Positions 1-6,636 are shown, counted from the first letter of the stretch. The stretch: 6,843 nt of DNA from Candidatus Babelota bacterium (GCA_017999075.1 JAGOBX010000194.1:1-6843); one strand, 5' to 3'. Notes: generated by a model from the letters alone, not told the origin. Program-made: numbers and translations.

Positions 1-291
1 GCGACATATTGCAGTAAACCATTGAACCTTGACGAAATGAAATTCATCGCTGAAAAATCCAAGGAAATATATTGTATAAGACTTCAAAACCGGGAATTAC
101 TTGAAAAGATTAAAGAAAACCAGAATGTTGAGATAGAAAATTTTGAGTATAAACTTATTGCCGAAGAACTAAGGCGTGAGCTTATAATTAAAGAAAATCT
201 TATTATCAGACTGACGACTTATATACGGGAAAATAAAAAAATGTTAAATATTCCAGATGATATAAATCTGCTTATTGGTGAACAGGAATAA
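1..291 (+). CDS. C-terminal fragment of a probable response-regulator receiver protein with a coiled-coil tail (5' end outside window)
   Basis: The reading frame is open from base 1 to the TAA at 289-291 (96 codons), so the gene probably begins upstream of the window. An internal TTG at 22 or ATG at 37 could serve as a start, but neither has a visible Shine-Dalgarno sequence. The first residues read ATYCSKPLNLDEM, which resembles the end of a CheY-like receiver domain, where a near-invariant Lys-Pro follows beta strand 5 and leads into the last helix. The acceptor aspartate would lie upstream and cannot be seen. The remaining roughly 75 residues are highly charged (rich in E, K, I, L and N), lack glycine until near the end, and look like one or two long amphipathic, possibly coiled-coil helices. 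Lying 37 nt ahead of cheR on the same strand suggests a signalling or chemotaxis operon. The receiver assignment rests on a short stretch, so an unrelated coiled-coil protein remains possible. Confidence 0.6.
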   Translation, partial: ATYCSKPLNLDEMKFIAEKSKEIYCIRLQNRELLEKIKENQNVEIENFEYKLIAEELRRELIIKENLIIRLTTYIRENKKMLNIPDDINLLIGEQE

Positions 292-328
292 AATTATACT
301 AATTTTTTAGACAAATATAAACTTAATC

Positions 329-1144
329 ATGACTTATGATTTTACCGATGAATTGCATATAAAATTTTATAAAAAAATTTATGATATTGCTGGAATCAAT
401 CTTGAAAAAAAAAAAGAACTTCTGAAATGCAGATTGTTAAAACGTATGACAGTTTTGAAAATAACTTCTTACGAGCAGTATTATAATTATGTTATTAATG
501 ATGTAAAAGGAGAAGAACTCTCTAATTTATTAACAGCAGTATCCACGAACATCACTTCTTTTTTTAGAGAAATTCAGCATTTTGATTTTTTAAAAAAAAA
601 TATAGTTCCAAAAATTTTCAATTCTGAAAATAGAATTGTAAAAGGGTGGAGCGCTGCTTCATCTTCAGGAGAAGAGGCATACTCAATACTCATTACAATA
701 ATGGAATCAGTGCAGGATTTAAATAAATATGATTTGAAAATTACTGGAACAGATATTTCAACAAAAGTTTTAGAACAGGCAAGCAGTGGAGTTTATTCTT
801 TTGAAAAACTTAAGACAGTTGAGGATAATATTAAAAATAAATATTTTAAATTAAGCGATGACAAAAAATTTTTTGAAATCCGCGGAGATTTAAAGCGGTT
901 TGTCAACTTTAAATATTTTAACTTGATGTCTGAAAATTATCCTTTTAATGCACAGTTTGATTTTATTTTTTGCAGAAATGTAATAATTTATTTTGATAGA
1001 AAAACTCAGCAGAAAGTAATAGATAAATTAATAGGTTCATTGAAACCGGAAGGTTATCTGATAGTAGGTCATTCTGAATGTTTAACAGGAATAGAACATA
1101 ATTTAAAATATATTCAACCTACGATTTATTCCAAATCAAAATAA
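329..1144 (+). CDS. cheR: Chemotaxis protein methyltransferase CheR
   Basis: CheR transfers methyl groups from S-adenosylmethionine to glutamate side chains in the cytoplasmic domain of chemoreceptors and works against the methylesterase CheB in sensory adaptation. The 271-residue protein is close to the usual length (about 270-290), so it is a plain CheR without TPR or other fusions. The N-terminal helical domain covers about residues 5-70, with the basic helix LLKCRLLKRM at 31-40. TNITSFFRE (73-81) is the family signature before the catalytic domain. WSAASSSGEEAYS (107-119) is the SAM-binding loop, GTDIS (140-144) carries the acidic residue that binds the SAM ribose, FDFIFCRNVIIYFD (210-223) is the conserved CRNV block, and GYLIVGHSE (242-250) lies near the C-terminus. 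The ATG at 329 gives a full-length N-terminus, although no strong Shine-Dalgarno sequence precedes it. The gene follows the probable receiver gene by 37 nt and converges with the glutamate synthase operon. Confidence 0.96.
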   Translation: MTYDFTDELHIKFYKKIYDIAGINLEKKKELLKCRLLKRMTVLKITSYEQYYNYVINDVKGEELSNLLTAVSTNITSFFREIQHFDFLKKNIVPKIFNSENRIVKGWSAASSSGEEAYSILITIMESVQDLNKYDLKITGTDISTKVLEQASSGVYSFEKLKTVEDNIKNKYFKLSDDKKFFEIRGDLKRFVNFKYFNLMSENYPFNAQFDFIFCRNVIIYFDRKTQQKVIDKLIGSLKPEGYLIVGHSECLTGIEHNLKYIQPTIYSKSK

Positions 1145-1174
1145 ACCCAGTGATTTGATTAAAATAAAATTATA

Positions 1175-1191
1175 TTAATTTTTAAAATTAA
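1175..1191. terminator. Possible weak terminator: 17-bp AT-only palindrome between convergent genes
   Basis: The 43-nt gap between the stop codons of cheR and the GXGXG gene contains TTAATTTTTAAAATTAA, a perfect palindrome about position 1183 that overlaps the stop codon of the minus-strand gene. As RNA it could form a stem of about 7 A-U pairs with a 3-nt loop. On the minus strand it is followed by a T-rich run (ATTTTATTTTAAT), as expected of an intrinsic terminator. There is no GC pair in the stem, so it would be weak. In DNA this AT-rich, such palindromes also arise by chance. Confidence 0.22.
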
Positions 1192-1931
1192 GCATTTACA
1201 TATAATCTGCCGTAAGGTCTTTTACTTACAGGCATATATTTATAAAATTTTGACAAATCAAAAGTTTTGAAATCAATTTTAAAAATATTGCAGAATTCCG
1301 TTATATTTGTTTTTAGAATATTGATGTCGTTTTCATCGACTTTAAATTTTGTAACTTCTTTTCCTATAGATTTTTCAGGGGCTTCCAGCCTTGAATAAAT
1401 TACTCCTCCATGCATTCCTGTTCCGAAATAGTCGCCTGCAATATATTCTTTCTCTGATTTTATTGTCAATCCCAATAAAATAAGTATTCCTCCTGCCATA
1501 TATTCTCCGAGAAAATTACCACCTTTTCCTCCGATTATAAGTACAGGTATTTGATTTTTATATTCTTTCATATGAATTCCAACGCGATAACCAACATCTT
1601 CCCTGATAAAAACTTTCCCTCCTCTCATACCGTAACACAAAGTATCTCCTGCCTGTCCATGTACAATTATTGTTCCTGAATTCATGGTATTTGCTATTCC
1701 ATCCTGAGCATTTCCGTGAACAATAATTTCAGCTCCGTTCATAAATGCACCCATGTCATTTCCTGCAATACCTTCCACTTCGATTTTTACTCCATTACCG
1801 ATACCATCGCCGATATATCTATGACCTAATACATTAATTAATTTAAAATGAGTTTCGCCGGCAATAATTTTATTTCTGATTTGCTGGTTTAAATCTTTGT
1901 AATATAAATTTTTTGCGTCTATAATCATCAT
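1188..1931 (-). CDS. Glutamate synthase GXGXG-domain subunit (GltB C-terminal domain as a separate protein)
   Basis: This 247-residue protein corresponds to the C-terminal beta-helix domain of the large glutamate synthase subunit, here encoded on its own as in archaeal-type split enzymes. From about residue 40 to 180 it has the glycine-rich repeats that give the family its name: GDGIGNG (41-47), GIAGNDMG (54-61), GQAGDTLCYGMRGG (92-105), GGKGGNFLGEYMAGG (134-148) and GDYFGTGMHGG (166-176). In one-piece GltB this right-handed beta-helix is structural, packing the amidotransferase against the synthase domain; no catalytic residues are expected. The start at 1931 is backed by GGAAGGAA 7 nt upstream; a second ATG follows at once (1928). 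It is the last gene of the operon, 37 nt after the amidotransferase. Similar stand-alone proteins occur in N-methylglutamate synthase (MgsB) and GlxC. The neighbours favour glutamate synthase. Confidence 0.92.
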   Translation of the reverse strand: MMIIDAKNLYYKDLNQQIRNKIIAGETHFKLINVLGHRYIGDGIGNGVKIEVEGIAGNDMGAFMNGAEIIVHGNAQDGIANTMNSGTIIVHGQAGDTLCYGMRGGKVFIREDVGYRVGIHMKEYKNQIPVLIIGGKGGNFLGEYMAGGILILLGLTIKSEKEYIAGDYFGTGMHGGVIYSRLEAPEKSIGKEVTKFKVDENDINILKTNITEFCNIFKIDFKTFDLSKFYKYMPVSKRPYGRLYVNA

Positions 1932-1968
1932 TTTTAATTCCTTCCAACCATATCGTTATAAATATATT

Positions 1969-3111
1969 TTATATAATTTCTTTTTTTAAAGCTATCACAG
2001 GTTCGCCTGCTACAGGGTGCCATGTTTTATCGGGTTTTTTTGACATATACATTATAGCTGATTCTTCGCTTGCAATGAATGTCTTATTTCCTTCGGTCGC
2101 CGCCACAAGCGGCCTCAGTTTTATTCTATCGTTAAGTCCTATCATTCCATTTGAAAATGCAAGGACAATTGCAAAAGGACCATTCAATGAAATGCTGCCA
2201 TAAACTATTCTTAAAGCTTCATAAAGTTTTTTTTCATTATCAGGCATATCATCTATGCGCGACCAAAAATCGGGAGTTAAAATTTTACAAACCAGTTCAA
2301 CCGGAAGTTTATGTTTTCTTATAAGCAAATCAAAAATATAAACGATGACTTCAGTATCAGTCATACAGGTAAGTTCATAGTCATACATCTCAAGATAACG
2401 TTTGTTAATTCCGTAAGAGGATATTTCTCCATTATGCACAACAGTATAATCAAGAAGGCCAAACGGATGCGCCCCTCCCCACCATGATGGTGAATTAGTG
2501 GGAAATCTGTTATGAGCTGTCCATAAATAACCTTTATAATTTTCGAGCATAAAAAAGTTTGCGATATCTTCAGGATAGCCAACTCCTTTAAAAACACCCA
2601 TGTTTTTTCCGCTTGAAAAAACATAAGCTCCCTTTATCGTAGAATTTATTTCCATTACTCTACGTACAACAAATTCATCATCGTCAATATTTTCATAAGC
2701 TATATTCGGAGTATCTGTAAACACCCTTCTTGATTTAACAAAATATCTTCTTATTAATGGATGTTTTCCGAGCGGATGCGAATCAAATTTTGTTTCATGC
2801 CTGTGCGGAAGCGCGCCATGTTTATCGACATAAAAATATTTGTTTAAAAAATTTTCAGTATTTTCAGCAGAGACAGCATCATTGAAAAAACAATGAAAAG
2901 CATAGTAATCAGGAAATTCAGGATAGCAACCATATACAGCAAATCCTCCGCCCAGTCCGTTTCCTCTGTCGTGCATACTTGCTATAGATGCGATTATTGA
3001 ATCTCCTGACATTTGATTTCCCGAAGAATCCATCATAGCAGCTAATCCGCAGCCGCCAATAATTTTATGATCTTCATAACATATATTTTCTGTAGAATAA
3101 ATATTATTCAT
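1969..3111 (-). CDS. Class II glutamine amidotransferase subunit of split glutamate synthase (GltB N-terminal domain)
   Basis: This subunit should hydrolyse glutamine to glutamate and ammonia, passing the ammonia to the FMN synthase subunit. Counting from the preferred ATG at 3111 (380 residues), the putative nucleophile is Cys21 in GGCGLAAMMD. It is followed by MHDRGNGLGGGFAVYG, a block typical of archaeal-type GltB amidotransferases. Other class II motifs are HNRFPT (about 200-205), HNGEISSYG (about 226-234, oxyanion-hole Asn-Gly) and TDTE (about 251-254). Two further in-frame ATGs lie upstream at 3129 and 3117. GGAG at 3120-3123 sits 8 nt before the 3111 ATG but only 2 nt before the 3117 ATG and inside the 3129 frame, so 3111 is chosen. 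With this start the gene overlaps the upstream oxidoreductase gene by 8 nt (ATGAATAA), suggesting translational coupling. Class II enzymes use an N-terminal cysteine, so removal of a short propeptide is inferred. A role in N-methylglutamate synthesis (MgsA-like) is less likely here. Confidence 0.93.
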   Translation of the reverse strand: MNNIYSTENICYEDHKIIGGCGLAAMMDSSGNQMSGDSIIASIASMHDRGNGLGGGFAVYGCYPEFPDYYAFHCFFNDAVSAENTENFLNKYFYVDKHGALPHRHETKFDSHPLGKHPLIRRYFVKSRRVFTDTPNIAYENIDDDEFVVRRVMEINSTIKGAYVFSSGKNMGVFKGVGYPEDIANFFMLENYKGYLWTAHNRFPTNSPSWWGGAHPFGLLDYTVVHNGEISSYGINKRYLEMYDYELTCMTDTEVIVYIFDLLIRKHKLPVELVCKILTPDFWSRIDDMPDNEKKLYEALRIVYGSISLNGPFAIVLAFSNGMIGLNDRIKLRPLVAATEGNKTFIASEESAIMYMSKKPDKTWHPVAGEPVIALKKEII

Positions 3112-4369
3112 TTTCATATCTCCATTCATCAGGTAAATCAGCTATGCTGAAATCCGGCAGTAATAATTTGTCTTTTATAATTGAAACATCAAACTTTTTT
3201 TTAAGCAGATAAGATAAAATTCCTGATTTTTGAATTGATTTTCCCATCATTATAAATCCGGTAATTTTATCATTAATCAAAAAAATTTTTTCATAAATAT
3301 TTCTTTTTTCAACTTTATAAATTAATTTTTCTGAGTTTTCATTTTGCAGGTTTCCAACTGAAACTATCGGTATATCTGAAAATTTTAACGGGCTTAACGG
3401 GTAGCCCCCGGCAAACTCCCTTGAATTTCCGGTCATATTAACTCCTGCAGTAAGTCCTGTTTCAAAAGCCCATATCCATAATGGAATCGGATAGATTTTA
3501 TCAGTTGTCAGATCGTTAATTTCAGTTACATCTCCTGCTGAAAATATGTTTTTTATGTTAGTTTCGCAATTATTATTTATTGAAATTCCCAAATTTGATT
3601 TAATACCGCTTTCATTTATAATACTTAAATCCGGTTTTACGCCTATAGAAAAAATTATTATATCTGATTCAATAAATTTTCCTGATTTTAAATTGACATC
3701 CATTGAGCCGTTTTTAGATTTTTCTATTGAGACAACTGATTCATCAGTATATATATCAATATTCCTTGATTTGAATTGGCTTGTTACTATTTCAGAGATA
3801 TATTCATCGGCTGATCTAATTAAAGGTTTTGATGCAAGTTCGACGATTTTGACAGAAATATTGTTTTTTGAAAGAGCATAAGCTACTTCGAGTCCGATAA
3901 ATCCTGCTCCCACCACCACCGCTGATTTTATTGAAGATAAATTGTTTTTCAATCTTGCCAAATCCTGCATATTTGTGAATGTGTAGATTTTATTTTTTAC
4001 TGATTCATCAATTTTAACTGGAGGCATTATCGGTTTTCCGCCGGTACCTATTAATAATTTTTCAAAATAGAATTCTTCGCCGTTTTTTGAAATGATTTTT
4101 TTATTTTTAGAATCAATCTTGGTTATAACTGTATTTTCGATAAAATTTAATTTATTTGATTTAATTAAATCTTCGCTGTAAACATAGACGATTTTTTTTT
4201 CATATTTTTTATTGCTGAGAGCTTCAGCTATTACGGGACGTGAATAAATAATTTTAGTATCGGAAGATATAACAGTTATTTCGTTTGTTTTATCGTATAA
4301 TCGTATTCCATTTATGCATCCGAGCGCAGCTGCGCTTGATCCGATTAATATATATTTATTCGAATTCAT
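3104..4369 (-). CDS. FAD-dependent NAD(P)H oxidoreductase, probable electron-input subunit of the glutamate synthase
   Basis: This 421-residue protein is a two-dinucleotide-fold flavoprotein of the Pyr_redox_2 family, nearest in pattern to NirB- or rubredoxin-reductase-type enzymes. The FAD fold is marked by YILIGSSAAALG (6-17), YSRP (42-45), LLIGTGGKP (105-113) and IFSAGDVTE (275-283). The NAD(P) fold is VVVGAGFIGLE (151-161), with an acidic residue (Glu177, in KIVELASKP) at the end of its second strand, which usually goes with NADH rather than NADPH. It has only two cysteines (18 and 268) and no CxxC redox disulfide, and the place of the NADH-oxidase cysteine after the YSRP region is not cysteine. 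It also lacks the N-terminal cysteine-rich domain of GltD. Its ATG shares one base with the stop codon of the Fe-S gene (TAATG), with GAGGAG 8 nt upstream, so the two are probably made in step. The inferred role is moving electrons from NAD(P)H to the neighbouring Fe-S protein. The family is secure; the physiological partner rests on context. Confidence 0.88.
   Translation of the reverse strand: MNSNKYILIGSSAAALGCINGIRLYDKTNEITVISSDTKIIYSRPVIAEALSNKKYEKKIVYVYSEDLIKSNKLNFIENTVITKIDSKNKKIISKNGEEFYFEKLLIGTGGKPIMPPVKIDESVKNKIYTFTNMQDLARLKNNLSSIKSAVVVGAGFIGLEVAYALSKNNISVKIVELASKPLIRSADEYISEIVTSQFKSRNIDIYTDESVVSIEKSKNGSMDVNLKSGKFIESDIIIFSIGVKPDLSIINESGIKSNLGISINNNCETNIKNIFSAGDVTEINDLTTDKIYPIPLWIWAFETGLTAGVNMTGNSREFAGGYPLSPLKFSDIPIVSVGNLQNENSEKLIYKVEKRNIYEKIFLINDKITGFIMMGKSIQKSGILSYLLKKKFDVSIIKDKLLLPDFSIADLPDEWRYENE
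3120..3123 (-). promoter_or_regulatory. Shine-Dalgarno sequence that decides the amidotransferase start
   Basis: GGAG lies inside the end of the oxidoreductase gene, 8 nt before the ATG at 3111 and only 2 nt before the in-frame ATG at 3117. It falls within the longer frame starting at 3129. The spacing favours 3111 as the real start of the amidotransferase gene. Confidence 0.65.
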
Positions 4370-4818
4370 TAGTCGATCTCCTCAATTGTTAATACTTTAT
4401 TCGGACAAATCTCAACGCATGCAGGCGATTCTTTTCCTTCGCATAAATCGCATTTTATAGAAAATTTATCTCCATGTTCATTTTCGGCCTGCATTATAGC
4501 TCCGTTTGGACAAACCATTATACAGCTCCAGCAGCCTATACATTTTTTGGAATCAAGATTGATTTTTCTATCAGAAGTTTTTATTATTGCTCCTGAAACG
4601 CATGCTTTAATACATTCAGGTTCTTCGCAGTTTCTGCATGAATTCATAAATGAAACAGCTTCTCTTTTTGAAACATTATTTCTTGGCTGAAGCATATAAT
4701 TTTTATCTAAAAATAATATGTTATCAATGTCTGAAGTATGAGCTATTGAACAAGCAACAGAACATAATCCGCACGATACACAAAACTCCTGGCTGCATTT
4801 AATTCTTTTTTTTTTCAT
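4369..4818 (-). CDS. Four-cluster [4Fe-4S] ferredoxin-like electron-transfer protein
   Basis: This 149-residue protein carries 17 cysteines, 16 of which fall into four motifs of the DmsB/HycB/CooF type. They are C13-x2-C16-x2-C19-x3-C23, C61-x2-C64-x4-C69-x3-C73, C93-x2-C96-x2-C99-x3-C103-P and C123-x2-C126-x7-C134-x3-C138-P, so four [4Fe-4S] clusters are expected. Cys8 is extra. There is no signal peptide or membrane segment, so it should be cytoplasmic. Proteins of this class act as electron wires between a flavin or hydrogenase partner and a catalytic subunit. Here the neighbours are the FAD oxidoreductase and the FMN glutamate synthase core, so it probably links the two. The ATG at 4818 is preceded by GGAGTGA at a somewhat long spacing of about 10 nt. 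The gene stands 147 nt after gltB and ends in a 1-nt overlap with the oxidoreductase gene. Confidence 0.9.
   Translation of the reverse strand: MKKKRIKCSQEFCVSCGLCSVACSIAHTSDIDNILFLDKNYMLQPRNNVSKREAVSFMNSCRNCEEPECIKACVSGAIIKTSDRKINLDSKKCIGCWSCIMVCPNGAIMQAENEHGDKFSIKCDLCEGKESPACVEICPNKVLTIEEID
4378..4383 (-). promoter_or_regulatory. Strong Shine-Dalgarno sequence at the Fe-S / FAD gene junction
   Basis: GAGGAG lies within the last codons of the Fe-S gene, 8 nt before the oxidoreductase ATG at 4369. With the TAATG stop-start overlap it points to coupled, near-stoichiometric translation of the two electron-transfer proteins. Confidence 0.8.
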
Positions 4819-4866
4819 TTAAGTTATTTCACTCCGAAAATATTAATTTAATAAAGTTCCGAAAAA

Positions 4867-4894
4867 ATTTTATCAATAAAGTTTATGGATTCAA
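4867..4894 (-). promoter_or_regulatory. Possible internal promoter in the gltB / Fe-S gene gap
   Basis: The 147-nt gap 4819-4965 holds no ORF or RNA gene that I can recognise. On the minus strand it contains TTGAAT (4889-4894), a 16-nt spacer and TAAAAT (4867-4872), a moderate sigma70-like pair that would start transcription about 40 nt before the Fe-S gene. In sequence this AT-rich such matches are common, so this is only a candidate. The unusually long gap in an otherwise tightly packed operon is the main reason to record it. Confidence 0.25.
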
Positions 4895-4965
4895 TAATCA
4901 TTCATCAGTATTGTTTTAAAATAAATGCTTTCGGTAAAATTGTTAAAATTTTTTTTATATAATTT

Positions 4966-6492
4966 TTAACTTCCAGCCTGCTTTACTCCAAGTATTGTAT
5001 TTTCTTCTTCAGTCAAACCTATTGACCTTAATCTTATTCTTGAACCTCTGAGACTTTCTATTGAATTTATTCCTAAAGAACCAAGAACATCTTTTATTTC
5101 AAGTGACCATGCGCGTATAAGGTTATATAATCTTTTTTTTATTATTTCTGGATTCAACCGCTTTGAAAGATATGGGTTATTTGTCGTGATTCCCCATGCA
5201 CATAATCCTGTATGACACTGCTGACATAACGTGCATCCGGCAGCGAGCAGTATTGGAGTGCCTATATAGACTGCATCAGCGCCTAATGTAATAGCTTTTA
5301 AAATGTCTGCAGCGTTTCTGAATCCGCCTGCTGCTATTAAAGATATTTTGTTTCTCAATTTTTCTTTTCGCAGCCTTTCATCAACAGCAGCCAAAGCTAA
5401 GGCAACAGGAATGCCTACGTGATCCCGTATTATTTTGGGCGTTGCTCCGGTACCTCCGCGAAACCCGTCTATAACAATAACGTCAGCTCCTGCGTATGCT
5501 ATGCCGCTTGCTATTGCTGCAATGTTATGGACTGCTGATACTTTTACAAACACAGGTTTAGTATAATTAACCGCTTCTTTTATTGCATAGATTAATTGTC
5601 TTAAATCTTCAATTGAGTAAATATCGTGATGAGGCGCAGGTGAAATTGCGTCAGTTCCTTCAGGAATCATTCTTGTTTCTGATATTGAAAATGTTACTTT
5701 TTCACCCGGTAAATGTCCGCCTATTCCTGGTTTAGCGCCTTGTCCTATTTTAATTTCTACGGCCGCGCCTGCATTTAAATAATTCACATCTACCCCGAAT
5801 CTTCCTGAAGCGCATTGAACTATGGTATTTTCGGAATATTTTCTCAAATCCTTGTGGAGCCCGCCTTCTCCAGTATTCCAGCATATTCCAAGTTCTTTTG
5901 AAGCTTCTGCAAGGGCCTTTTGAAGATTTAAATTTATTGAACCGTAAGACATAGCGGAAAATAATATTGGAACATTAAGTTTAATGTGAGGTGAAAAATT
6001 TTTTTTTAATTCGAATCCGGATTTGGAGTTTTGTTTAATTTCTACTGTATCATCATGAGAACCTATATACGTTCTGAGTTCCATAGGTTCTCTCAGAGGA
6101 TCTATAGGAGGATTAGTAACCTGGCAAGCATCAAATAATAGATGGTCCCAATAAATTCTGTATTCTTTGTCATTACCTGCTCCTGTTAACAAAATACAAC
6201 CTGTTTCAGCTTGCTTGTAGAGATCAGTTATATGTTCTTTTGACCAGTTTGCATTTGCTCTGAATGGAGATTCCTTAAATTTAATTTCTATAGCATTCGT
6301 TGGACAAAACACTGAACATCTTTGGCATCCCACACATTTTGTATCATCATTTATAACGATATTATTGTCTTCGTTGAAAAATGTAGAACTGAACGAACAC
6401 TGATTCACACAAACTTTACATCTTACACACCTATTATCATCGCGTATAACTTTAAAATTACAAAATGTTTCATAAAAATTTTTATTTAACAT
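4966..6492 (-). CDS. gltB: Archaeal-type glutamate synthase core subunit: N-terminal 2x[4Fe-4S], FMN-binding synthase domain and [3Fe-4S] motif
   Basis: This is the catalytic core that makes glutamate from 2-oxoglutarate and ammonia using reduced FMN. Residue numbers here are for the longer form starting at GTG 6501 (511 residues); subtract 3 for the preferred ATG at 6492. Residues 25-35 (CVRCKVCVNQC) and 56-66 (CVGCQRCSVFC) are two [4Fe-4S] motifs, forming a ferredoxin-like domain absent from one-piece bacterial GltB. The synthase barrel follows, with EIKIGQGAKPGIGGHLPGEK, SPAPHHDIYSIEDL, GFRGGTGATPK and the phosphate-binding AAGGFRNAADILKAITLGAD. GCTLCQQCHTGLC holds C423, C429 and C434 in the C-x5-C-x4-C spacing that binds the [3Fe-4S] cluster in GltB, plus the conserved C426. 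It is the first gene of the operon, divergent from serA. GGTGA sits 5 nt before the ATG at 6492 and overlaps the GTG, so 6492 is preferred. MgsC/GlxD-type paralogues are alternatives. Confidence 0.95.
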   Translation of the reverse strand: MLNKNFYETFCNFKVIRDDNRCVRCKVCVNQCSFSSTFFNEDNNIVINDDTKCVGCQRCSVFCPTNAIEIKFKESPFRANANWSKEHITDLYKQAETGCILLTGAGNDKEYRIYWDHLLFDACQVTNPPIDPLREPMELRTYIGSHDDTVEIKQNSKSGFELKKNFSPHIKLNVPILFSAMSYGSINLNLQKALAEASKELGICWNTGEGGLHKDLRKYSENTIVQCASGRFGVDVNYLNAGAAVEIKIGQGAKPGIGGHLPGEKVTFSISETRMIPEGTDAISPAPHHDIYSIEDLRQLIYAIKEAVNYTKPVFVKVSAVHNIAAIASGIAYAGADVIVIDGFRGGTGATPKIIRDHVGIPVALALAAVDERLRKEKLRNKISLIAAGGFRNAADILKAITLGADAVYIGTPILLAAGCTLCQQCHTGLCAWGITTNNPYLSKRLNPEIIKKRLYNLIRAWSLEIKDVLGSLGINSIESLRGSRIRLRSIGLTEEENTILGVKQAGS

Positions 6493-6497
6493 ATTTT

Positions 6498-6502
6498 TCA
6501 CC
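6498..6502 (-). promoter_or_regulatory. Shine-Dalgarno sequence that decides the gltB start
   Basis: GGTGA is found 5 nt before the ATG at 6492. The alternative GTG start at 6501 lies inside this motif and has no Shine-Dalgarno sequence of its own. The divergent serA gene uses the related motif GGGGTGA 7 nt before its ATG, which supports GGTGA as a working ribosome-binding site in this genome. Confidence 0.6.
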
Positions 6503-6553
6503 GCAAAATTTAACTCAAAAAATTATAATTTCGGATTATTTAATTAGGAAATA

Positions 6554-6582
6554 ATAATAACATATATTAAAATTAAAATCAA
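6554..6582 (-). promoter_or_regulatory. Candidate sigma70-type promoter for the glutamate synthase operon
   Basis: On the minus strand TTGATT (6577-6582) is followed by a 17-nt spacer and TATTAT (6554-6559). Transcription would begin near 6547, leaving a leader of about 55 nt before the ATG at 6492. A second possibility is the perfect TATAAT at 6522-6527, but its -35 position (TTCCTA) is poor. The region is nearly all A and T, so the exact promoter is uncertain, although a promoter must lie somewhere in this divergent gap. Confidence 0.45.
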
Positions 6583-6607
6583 GTTAATAAATAATAATAA
6601 AATTTAA

Positions 6608-6636
6608 TAGACAATTTCAGAATTATATAATATAAT
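6608..6636 (+). promoter_or_regulatory. Near-consensus sigma70-type promoter of serA
   Basis: TAGACA (6608-6613, one mismatch from TTGACA) and a perfect TATAAT (6631-6636) are separated by exactly 17 nt. Transcription would start near 6643, giving a short leader of about 33 nt that contains GGGGTGA (6663-6669) 7 nt before the serA ATG. There is no room for a riboswitch or attenuator in such a leader, so any control is more likely at the DNA level. This is the best promoter match in the window. Confidence 0.7.

Noticed and set aside
2361-2624. An 87-codon minus-strand open frame inside the amidotransferase gene.
   Set aside because: It lies wholly within a gene with clear family motifs in another frame, has no recognisable domain, and is a frame shadow.
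3546-3881. A 111-codon plus-strand open frame opposite the FAD oxidoreductase gene.
   Set aside because: It is antisense to a well-supported gene, its composition is what the complementary strand would give, and no family is recognisable.
3104-4369. Naming the FAD oxidoreductase gltD.
   Set aside because: It lacks the N-terminal Fe-S-binding domain of GltD and its FAD-binding pattern is nearer NirB or rubredoxin reductase, so the symbol would mislead.
4942-4970. Inverted repeat GTTAAAA ... TTTTAAC at the end of gltB, considered as a terminator.
   Set aside because: The stem is only 7 bp with a 15-nt loop and a single G-C pair, and no T-run follows on the minus strand, so it is not a credible intrinsic terminator.
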